Assembly: GCA_943735955.1 (NCBI GenBank)
Contig: OX030955.1
Coordinates: forward strand, 10,497,147-10,561,146
Direction of reading: 5' to 3'
From: Piscicola geometra
Lineage: Eukaryota > Annelida > Clitellata > Hirudinida > Piscicolidae
Length of the DNA stretch: 64,000 nt
Position 1 is the stretch's first letter. Each line of letters starts with the position of its first letter. Shown here piece after piece: positions 56,160-64,000 of the stretch. The position numbers and the translations under genes are program-made. Under the pieces are notes generated by a model. That model saw only the letters and a program-made list of their open reading frames with translations, was not told where the DNA came from and made no database searches.

Positions 56160-56277
56160 GTCTACGGCACCCGGTATTCCCAGGCAGTCACCCATCCAAG
56201 TACTAACCGGGCTCGACGTTGCTTAATTTCGGTGATCGGACGAGAACCGGTGCTTTCAACGTGATATGGCCGTAGAC
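56160..56277 (-). rRNA. 5S rRNA: 5S rRNA, unit 33 (type A)
   Basis: Type A, GAATACTAC spacer. Confidence 0.97.
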
Positions 56278-56560
56278 ATTGAAAGTGAGATAAAAGATGC
56301 TTTTGAGCCTACATGTTGTACATCCCGCCTGAAATGTCCACCATGTATTTGTTATTTATTTTTGCACTTAAGTTGCCACCAACCGTCTTGCCGTTGCAAC
56401 TTGCAAAAAGCTCCATATCGCTGAGAGAATACTACATTCTAGAAGAAAAACAGTTAATTAACGAAAAATGAATGCATTACAAAAAATTGCTGATCAACTA
56501 ACTATCTAATTAACCCGAGCTCTTTTTCGTATAGCAAAAATTGAAAAGAGAAAATAAAAA

Positions 56561-56678
56561 GTCTACGGCACCCGGTATTCCCAGGCGGTCACCCATCCAA
56601 GTACTAACCGGGCTCGACGTTGCTTAACTTCGGTGATCGGACGAGAACCGGTGCTTTCAACGTGATATGGCCGTAGAC
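56561..56678 (-). rRNA. 5S rRNA: 5S rRNA, unit 34 (type G)
   Basis: Type G, GATGT spacer. Confidence 0.97.
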
Positions 56679-56961
56679 ATTGAAAGTGAGATAAAAGATG
56701 TTTTTGAGCCTTCATGTTGTACATCCCGCCTGAAATGTCCACCATGTATTTGTTATTCATTTTTGCACTTAAGTTGCCACCAACCGTCTTGCCGTTGCAA
56801 CTTGCAAAAAGCTCCATATCGCTGAGAGAATAATACATTCTAAAAGAAAAACAGTTAATTAACGAAAAATGAATGCATTACAAAAAATTGCTGATCAACT
56901 AACTATCTAATTAACCCGAGCTCTTTTTCGTATAGCAAAAATTGAAAAGAGAAAATAAAAA

Positions 56962-57079
56962 GTCTACGGCACCCGGTATTCCCAGGCAGTCACCCATCCA
57001 AGTACTAACCGGGCTCGACGTTGCTTAATTTCGGTGATCGGACGAGAACCGGTGCTTTCAACGTGATATGGCCGTAGAC
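56962..57079 (-). rRNA. 5S rRNA: 5S rRNA, unit 35 (type A)
   Basis: Type A, TTTCC spacer, AAAGTTGAAAAG end. Confidence 0.97.
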
Positions 57080-57362
57080 ATTGAAAGTGAGATAAAAGAT
57101 GCTTTTGAGCCTACATGTTGTACATCCCGCCTGAAATTTCCACCATGTATTTGTTATTTATTTTTGCACTTAAGTTGCCACCAACCGTCTTGCCGTTGCA
57201 ACTTGCAAAAAGCTCCATATCGCTGAGAGAATAATACATTCTAGAAGAAAAACAGTTAATTAACGAAAAATGAATGCATTACAAAAAATTGCTGATCAAC
57301 TAACTATCTAATTAACCCGAGCTCTTTTTCGTATAGCAAAAGTTGAAAAGAGAAAATAAAAA

Positions 57363-57480
57363 GTCTACGGCACCCGGTATTCCCAGGCGGTCACCCATCC
57401 AAGTACTAACCGGGCTCGACGTTGCTTAACTTCGGTGATCGGACGAGAACCGGTGCTTTCAACGTGATATGGCCGTAGAC
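57363..57480 (-). rRNA. 5S rRNA: 5S rRNA, unit 36 (type G)
   Basis: Type G, GATGT spacer with CACTTGAG. Confidence 0.97.
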
Positions 57481-57763
57481 ATTGAAAGTGAGATAAAAGA
57501 TGTTTTTGAGCCTTCATGTTGTACATCCCGCCTGAAATGTCCACCATGTATTTGTTATTCATTTTTGCACTTGAGTTGCCACTAACCGTCTTGCCGTTGC
57601 AACTTGCAAAAAGCTCCATATCGCTGAGAGAATAATACATTCTAAAAGAAAAACAGTTAATTAACGAAAAATGAATGCATTACAAAAAATTGCTGATCAA
57701 CTAACTATCTAATTAACCCGAGCTCTTTTTCGTATAGCAAAAATTGAAAAGAGAAAATAAAAA

Positions 57764-57881
57764 GTCTACGGCACCCGGTATTCCCAGGCAGTCACCCATC
57801 CAAGTACTAACCGGGCTCGACGTTGCTTAATTTCGGTGATCGGACGAGAACCGGTGCTTTCAACGTGATATGGCCGTAGAC
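57764..57881 (-). rRNA. 5S rRNA: 5S rRNA, unit 37 (type A)
   Basis: Type A, TTTCC spacer. Confidence 0.97.
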
Positions 57882-58164
57882 ATTGAAAGTGAGATAAAAG
57901 ATGCTTTTGAGCCTACATGTTGTACATCCCGCCTGAAATTTCCACCATGTATTTGTTATTTATTTTTGCACTTAAGTTGCCACCAACCGTCTTGCCGTTG
58001 CAACTTGCAAAAAGCTCCATATCGCTGAGAGAATAATACATTCTAGAAGAAAAACAGTTAATTAACGAAAAATGAATGCATTACAAAAAATTGCTGATCA
58101 ACTAACTATCTAATTAACCCGAGCTCTTTTTCGTATAGCAAAAATTGAAAAGAGAAAATAAAAA

Positions 58165-58282
58165 GTCTACGGCACCCGGTATTCCCAGGCGATCACCCAT
58201 CCAAGTACTAACCGGGCTCGACGTTGCTTAACTTCGGTGATCGGACGAGAACCGGTGCTTTCAACGTGATATGGCCGTAGAC
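58165..58282 (-). rRNA. 5S rRNA: 5S rRNA, unit 38 (type R)
   Basis: Type R, GATAC spacer. Confidence 0.96.
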
Positions 58283-58565
58283 ATTGAAAGTGAGATAAAA
58301 GATACTTTTGAGCCTACATGTTGTACATCCCGCCTGAAATGTCCACCATGTATTTGTTATTTATTTTTGCACTTAAGTTGCCACCAACCGTCTTGCCGTT
58401 GCAACTTGCAAAAAGCTCCATATCGCTGAGAGAATAATACATTCTAGAAGAAAAACAGTTAATTAACGAAAAATGAATGCATTACAAAAAATTGCTGATC
58501 AACTAACTATCTAATTAACCCGAGCTCTTTTTCGTATAGCAAAAATTGAAAAGAGAAAATAAAAA

Positions 58566-58683
58566 GTCTACGGCACCCGGTATTCCCAGGCAGTCACCCA
58601 TCCAAGTACTAACCGGGCTCGACGTTGCTTAATTTCGGTGATCGGACGAGAACCGGTGCTTTCAACGTGATATGGCCGTAGAC
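58566..58683 (-). rRNA. 5S rRNA: 5S rRNA, unit 39 (type A)
   Basis: Type A, TTTCC spacer. Confidence 0.97.
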
Positions 58684-58966
58684 ATTGAAAGTGAGATAAA
58701 AGATGCTTTTGAGCCTACATGTTGTACATCCCGCCTGAAATTTCCACCATGTATTTGTTATTTATTTTTGCACTTAAGTTGCCACCAACCGTCTTGCCGT
58801 TGCAACTTGCAAAAAGCTCCATATCGCTGAGAGAATAATACATTCTAGAAGAAAAACAGTTAATTAACGAAAAATGAATGCATTACAAAAAATTGCTGAT
58901 CAACTAACTATCTAATTAACCCGAGCTCTTTTTCGTATAGCAAAAATTGAAAAGAGAAAATAAAAA

Positions 58967-59084
58967 GTCTACGGCACCCGGTATTCCCAGGCGATCACCC
59001 ATCCAAGTACTAACCGGGCTCGACGTTGCTTAACTTCGGTGATCGGACGAGAACCGGTGCTTTCAACGTGATATGGCCGTAGAC
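58967..59084 (-). rRNA. 5S rRNA: 5S rRNA, unit 40 (type R)
   Basis: Type R, GATAC spacer; closes the second 9-unit block. Confidence 0.96.
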
Positions 59085-59367
59085 ATTGAAAGTGAGATAA
59101 AAGATACTTTTGAGCCTACATGTTGTACATCCCGCCTGAAATGTCCACCATGTATTTGTTATTTATTTTTGCACTTAAGTTGCCACCAACCGTCTTGCCG
59201 TTGCAACTTGCAAAAAGCTCCATATCGCTGAGAGAATAATACATTCTAGAAGAAAAACAGTTAATTAACGAAAAATGAATGCATTACAAAAAATTGCTGA
59301 TCAACTAACTATCTAATTAACCCGAGCTCTTTTTCGTATAGCAAAAATTGAAAAGAGAAAATAAAAA

Positions 59368-59485
59368 GTCTACGGCACCCGGTATTCCCAGGCGGTCACC
59401 CATCCAAGTACTAACCGGGCTCGACGTTGCTTAACTTCGGTGATCGGACGAGAACCGGTGCTTTCAACGTGATATGGCCGTAGAC
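59368..59485 (-). rRNA. 5S rRNA: 5S rRNA, unit 41 (type G)
   Basis: Type G, CACTAAAG spacer; pairs with unit 42 as a 2-unit block repeated at 43-44. Confidence 0.97.
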
Positions 59486-59768
59486 ATTGAAAGTGAGATA
59501 AAAGATGCTTTTGAGCCTACATGTTGTACATCCCGCCTGAAATGTCCACCATGTATTTGTTATTTATTTTTGCACTAAAGTTGCCACCAACCGTCTTGCC
59601 GTTGCAACTTGCAAAAAGCTCCATATCGCTGAGAGAATAATACATTCTAAAAGAAAAACAGTTAATTAACGAAAAATGAATGCATTACAAAAAATTGCTG
59701 ATCAACTAACTATCTAATTAACCCGAGCTCTTTTTCGTATAGCAAAAATTGAAAAGAGAAAATAAAAA

Positions 59769-59886
59769 GTCTACGGCACCCGGTATTCCCAGGCAGTCAC
59801 CCATCCAAGTACTAACCGGGCTCGACGTTGCTTAATTTCGGTGATCGGACGAGAACCGGTGCTTTCAACGTGATATGGCTGTAGAC
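59769..59886 (-). rRNA. 5S rRNA: 5S rRNA, unit 42 (type A, helix I variant)
   Basis: Type A with a third change at the 5' end, GTCTACAGCC for GTCTACGGCC, which turns a G-C pair of helix I into A-C. Confidence 0.95.
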
Positions 59887-60169
59887 ATTGAAAGTGAGAT
59901 AAAAGATGCTTTTGAGCCTACATGTTGTACATCCCGCCTGAAATGTCCACCATGTATTTGTTATTTATTTTTGCACTTAAGTTGCCACCAACCGTCTTGC
60001 CGTTGCAACTTGCAAAAAGCTCCATATCGCTGAGAGAATAATACATTCTAGAAGAAAAACAGTTAATTAACGAAAAATGAATGCATTACAAAAAATTGCT
60101 GATCAACTAACTATCTAATTAACCCGAGCTCTTTTTCGTATAGCAAAAATTGAAAAGAGAAAATAAAAA

Positions 60170-60287
60170 GTCTACGGCACCCGGTATTCCCAGGCGGTCA
60201 CCCATCCAAGTACTAACCGGGCTCGACGTTGCTTAACTTCGGTGATCGGACGAGAACCGGTGCTTTCAACGTGATATGGCCGTAGAC
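60170..60287 (-). rRNA. 5S rRNA: 5S rRNA, unit 43 (type G)
   Basis: Type G, CACTAAAG spacer. Confidence 0.97.
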
Positions 60288-60570
60288 ATTGAAAGTGAGA
60301 TAAAAGATGCTTTTGAGCCTACATGTTGTACATCCCGCCTGAAATGTCCACCATGTATTTGTTATTTATTTTTGCACTAAAGTTGCCACCAACCGTCTTG
60401 CCGTTGCAACTTGCAAAAAGCTCCATATCGCTGAGAGAATAATACATTCTAAAAGAAAAACAGTTAATTAACGAAAAATGAATGCATTACAAAAAATTGC
60501 TGATCAACTAACTATCTAATTAACCCGAGCTCTTTTTCGTATAGCAAAAATTGAAAAGAGAAAATAAAAA

Positions 60571-60688
60571 GTCTACGGCACCCGGTATTCCCAGGCAGTC
60601 ACCCATCCAAGTACTAACCGGGCTCGACGTTGCTTAATTTCGGTGATCGGACGAGAACCGGTGCTTTCAACGTGATATGGCTGTAGAC
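60571..60688 (-). rRNA. 5S rRNA: 5S rRNA, unit 44 (type A, helix I variant)
   Basis: Same helix I change as unit 42, 802 bases away. Confidence 0.95.
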
Positions 60689-60971
60689 ATTGAAAGTGAG
60701 ATAAAAGATGCTTTTGAGCCTACATGTTGTACATCCCGCCTGAAATGTCCACCATGTATTTGTTATTTATTTTTGCACTTAAGTTGCCACCAACCGTCTT
60801 GCCGTTGCAACTTGCAAAAAGCTCCATATCGCTGAGAGAATAATACATTCTAGAAGAAAAACAGTTAATTAACGAAAAATGAATGCATTACAAAAAATTG
60901 CTGATCAACTAACTATCTAATTAACCCGAGCTCTTTTTCGTATAGCAAAAATTGAAAAGAGAAAATAAAAA

Positions 60972-61089
60972 GTCTACGGCACCCGGTATTCCCAGGCGGT
61001 CACCCATCCAAGTACTAACCGGGCTCGACGTTGCTTAACTTCGGTGATCGGACGAGAACCGGTGCTTTCAACGTGATATGGCCGTAGAC
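60972..61089 (-). rRNA. 5S rRNA: 5S rRNA, unit 45 (type G)
   Basis: Type G, CACATAAG spacer. Confidence 0.97.
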
Positions 61090-61372
61090 ATTGAAAGTGA
61101 GATAAAAGATGCTTTTGAGCCTACATGTTGTACATCCCGCCTGAAATGTCCACCATGTATTTGTTATTTATTTTTGCACATAAGTTGCCACCAACCGTCT
61201 TGCCGTTGCAACTTGCAAAAAGCTCCATATCGCTGAGAGAATAATACATTCTAAAAGAAAAACAGTTAATTAACGAAAAATGAATGCATTACAAAAAATT
61301 GCTGATCAACTAACTATCTAATTAACCCGAGCTCTTTTTCGTATAGCAAAAATTGAAAAGAGAAAATAAAAA

Positions 61373-61490
61373 GTCTACGGCACCCGGTATTCCCAGGCAG
61401 TCACCCATCCAAGTACTAACCGGGCTCGACGTTGCTTAATTTCGGTGATCGGACGAGAACCGGTGCTTTCAACGTGATATGGCCGTAGAC
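61373..61490 (-). rRNA. 5S rRNA: 5S rRNA, unit 46 (type A)
   Basis: Type A; private GTATATCCC spacer change. Confidence 0.97.
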
Positions 61491-61773
61491 ATTGAAAGTG
61501 AGATAAAAGATGCTTTTGAGCCTACATGTTGTATATCCCGCCTGAAATGTCCACCATGTATTTGTTATTTATTTTTGCACTTAAGTTGCCACCAACCGTC
61601 TTGCCGTTGCAACTTGCAAAAAGCTCCATATCGCTGAGAGAATAATACATTCTAGAAGAAAAACAGTTAATTAACGAAAAATGAATGCATTACAAAAAAT
61701 TGCTGATCAACTAACTATCTAATTAACCCGAGCTCTTTTTCGTATAGCAAAAATTGAAAAGAGAAAATAAAAA

Positions 61774-61891
61774 GTCTACGGCACCCGGTATTCCCAGGCG
61801 GTCACCCATCCAAGTACTAACCGGGCTCGACGTTGCTTAACTTCGGTGATCGGACGAGAACCGGTGCTTTCAACGTGATATGGCCGTAGAC
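61774..61891 (-). rRNA. 5S rRNA: 5S rRNA, unit 47 (type G)
   Basis: Type G; private GATTC and GCAGCTTGC spacer changes. Confidence 0.97.
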
Positions 61892-62174
61892 ATTGAAAGT
61901 GAGATAAAAGATTCTTTTGAGCCTACATGTTGTACATCCCGCCTGAAATGTCCACCATGTATTTGTTATTTATTTTTGCACTTAAGTTGCCACCAACCGT
62001 CTTGCCGTTGCAGCTTGCAAAAAGCTCCATATCGCTGAGAGAATAATACATTCTAGAAGAAAAACAGTTAATTAACGAAAAATGAATGCATTACAAAAAA
62101 TTGCTGATCAACTAACTATCTAATTAACCCGAGCTCTTTTTCGTATAGCAAAAATTGAAAAGAGAAAATAAAAA

Positions 62175-62292
62175 GTCTACGGCACCCGGTATTCCCAGGC
62201 GGTCACCCATCCAAGTACTAACCGGGCTCGACGTTGCTTAACTTCGGTGATCGGACGAGAACCGGTGCTTTCAACGTGATATGGCCGTAGAC
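62175..62292 (-). rRNA. 5S rRNA: 5S rRNA, unit 48 (type G)
   Basis: Type G; GAAGC and AATTCATTC spacer, shared with unit 51. Confidence 0.97.
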
Positions 62293-62575
62293 ATTGAAAG
62301 TGAGATAAAAGAAGCTTTTGAGCCTACATGTTGTACATCCCGCCTGAAATGTCCACCATGTATTTGTTATTTATTTTTGCACATAAGTTGCCACCAACCG
62401 TCTTGCCGTTGCAACTTGCAAAAAGCTCCATATCGCTGAGAGAATAATTCATTCTAAAAGAAAAACAGTTAATTAACGAAAAATGAATGCATTACAAAAA
62501 ATTGCTGATCAACTAACTATCTAATTAACCCGAGCTCTTTTTCGTATAGCAAAAATTGAAAAGAGAAAATAAAAA

Positions 62576-62693
62576 GTCTACGGCACCCGGTATTCCCAGG
62601 CGGTCACCCATCCAAGTACTAACCGGGCTCGACGTTGCTTAACTTCGGTGATCGGACGAGAACCGGTGCTTTCAACGTGATATGGCCGTAGAC
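62576..62693 (-). rRNA. 5S rRNA: 5S rRNA, unit 49 (type G)
   Basis: Type G but with the TTTCC spacer otherwise tied to type A, so a recombinant unit. Confidence 0.97.
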
Positions 62694-62976
62694 ATTGAAA
62701 GTGAGATAAAAGATGCTTTTGAGCCTACATGTTGTACATCCCGCCTGAAATTTCCACCATGTATTTGTTATTTATTTTTGCACTTAAGTTGCCACCAACC
62801 GTCTTGCCGTTGCAACTTGCAAAAAGCTCCATATCGCTGAGAGAATAATACATTCTAGAAGAAAAACAGTTAATTAACGAAAAATGAATGCATTACAAAA
62901 AATTGCTGATCAACTAACTATCTAATTAACCCGAGCTCTTTTTCGTATAGCAAAAATTGAAAAGAGAAAATAAAAA

Positions 62977-63094
62977 GTCTACGGCACCCGGTATTCCCAG
63001 GCGATCACCCATCCAAGTACTAACCGGGCTCGACGTTGCTTAACTTCGGTGATCGGACGAGAACCGGTGCTTTCAACGTGATATGGCCGTAGAC
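62977..63094 (-). rRNA. 5S rRNA: 5S rRNA, unit 50 (type R)
   Basis: Type R, GATAC spacer; private GAACAATAC. Confidence 0.96.
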
Positions 63095-63377
63095 ATTGAA
63101 AGTGAGATAAAAGATACTTTTGAGCCTACATGTTGTACATCCCGCCTGAAATGTCCACCATGTATTTGTTATTTATTTTTGCACTTAAGTTGCCACCAAC
63201 CGTCTTGCCGTTGCAACTTGCAAAAAGCTCCATATCGCTGAGAGAACAATACATTCTAGAAGAAAAACAGTTAATTAACGAAAAATGAATGCATTACAAA
63301 AAATTGCTGATCAACTAACTATCTAATTAACCCGAGCTCTTTTTCGTATAGCAAAAATTGAAAAGAGAAAATAAAAA

Positions 63378-63495
63378 GTCTACGGCACCCGGTATTCCCA
63401 GGCGGTCACCCATCCAAGTACTAACCGGGCTCGACGTTGCTTAACTTCGGTGATCGGACGAGAACCGGTGCTTTCAACGTGATATGGCCGTAGAC
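63378..63495 (-). rRNA. 5S rRNA: 5S rRNA, unit 51 (type G)
   Basis: Type G; repeats unit 48 three units on. Confidence 0.97.
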
Positions 63496-63778
63496 ATTGA
63501 AAGTGAGATAAAAGAAGCTTTTGAGCCTACATGTTGTACATCCCGCCTGAAATGTCCACCATGTATTTGTTATTTATTTTTGCACATAAGTTGCCACCAA
63601 CCGTCTTGCCGTTGCAACTTGCAAAAAGCTCCATATCGCTGAGAGAATAATTCATTCTAAAAGAAAAACAGTTAATTAACGAAAAATGAATGCATTACAA
63701 AAAATTGCTGATCAACTAACTATCTAATTAACCCGAGCTCTTTTTCGTATAGCAAAAATTGAAAAGAGAAAATAAAAA

Positions 63779-63896
63779 GTCTACGGCACCCGGTATTCCC
63801 AGGCGGTCACCCATCCAAGTACTAACCGGGCTCGACGTTGCTTAACTTCGGTGATCGGACGAGAACCGGTGCTTTCAACGTGATATGGCCGTAGAC
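63779..63896 (-). rRNA. 5S rRNA: 5S rRNA, unit 52 (type G)
   Basis: Type G with TTTCC spacer, repeats unit 49; last complete gene, its upstream spacer is cut by the window end. Confidence 0.97.
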
Positions 63897-64000
63897 ATTG
63901 AAAGTGAGATAAAAGATGCTTTTGAGCCTACATGTTGTACATCCCGCCTGAAATTTCCACCATGTATTTGTTATTTATTTTTGCACTTAAGTTGCCACCA

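Larger units (their letters stand above)
42983..64000 (-). repeat. Tandem 5S rDNA array, 401-bp unit
   Basis: The 5S 5' ends fall at 43044 + 401n for n = 0 to 52, with no net length drift over 20,852 bases. Each unit is a 118-base gene and a 283-base spacer. Spacers differ by single substitutions only: GATGC, GATAC, GATGT, GAAGC or ATATAC after the gene; CACTTAAG, CACATAAG or CACTAAAG; TGTCC or TTTCC; CTAGAAG or CTAAAAG. The spacer strand matching the genes holds a hairpin (AAGTTGC...GCAACTT) and an oligo-T run after each gene end. The array continues past the window. Confidence 0.98.

Noticed and set aside
50147..57640. Recurrent 91-residue minus-strand frames (starting MYYSLSDMELF) and 62-residue plus-strand frames across the 5S units
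   Set aside because: They run from the spacer into the 5S gene itself and exist only in units where chance substitutions remove stops; no start context, domain or codon conservation supports a protein.
43328..63896. Regularly spaced repeats as a CRISPR-like array
   Set aside because: The repeated part is a 5S rRNA gene and the intervening sequence is itself repeated, in an intron-bearing animal genome.

Overview
This is animal nuclear DNA, not prokaryotic. It has intron-split genes with GT..AG junctions, microsatellites, hAT-type DNA transposons and miniature derivatives, tRNA-derived SINEs, a non-LTR endonuclease remnant, trypsin-family genes and a tandem 5S rRNA array. It is AT-rich with mostly short introns. 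The asparagine- and histidine-inflated proteins and microsatellite load recall a lophotrochozoan such as a leech, but nothing seen fixes the species.

Layout. (1) 141-12884, minus strand: one large gene of about 21 exons encoding an EDRF1-like protein. Its exons carry long Asn, His, Ser, Gly and Asp runs, its introns are packed with microsatellites, and one intron holds a hAT element (6402-7959) with an exact 8-bp target duplication. (2) 14641-18916, plus strand: 14 exons encoding a MyTH4-FERM-SH3 protein equivalent to the first half of a myosin VII tail, ending soon after the SH3. (3) 19205-20745, minus strand: a two-exon single-pass membrane protein with an Ig-like region and an ephrin-receptor-like Cys-rich region, convergent with the myosin-tail gene. 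(4) 20.9-34.1 kb: a transposon and duplication zone. (5) 34156-35857, plus strand: a complete trypsin-like protease. (6) 36.4-40.0 kb: a second copy of part of the transposon zone plus degenerate protease exons on the minus strand. (7) 40606-42716, plus strand: a second S1 protease, probably not of trypsin specificity. (8) 42983-64000: tandem 5S rDNA, all transcribed from the minus strand, 52 complete genes and one truncated edge copy, at a uniform 401-bp period and running off the window end.

The proteases and their broken relatives form a local family. A 3-kb block carrying a hAT fragment, a LINE endonuclease remnant, a hAT-type MITE and a protease last exon exists twice. A promoter-bearing copy was inverted and lost its first five coding exons, and a MITE split one exon. 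The 5S array shows nested higher-order repeats (2, 3, 7 and 9 units) and three linked gene variants, a record of recent unequal exchange. I found no convincing new biological system. The most informative items are the structure of the 5S array, the myosin-VII-tail protein without a motor, the pseudoprotease cluster and the hAT/MITE families with exact target duplications.
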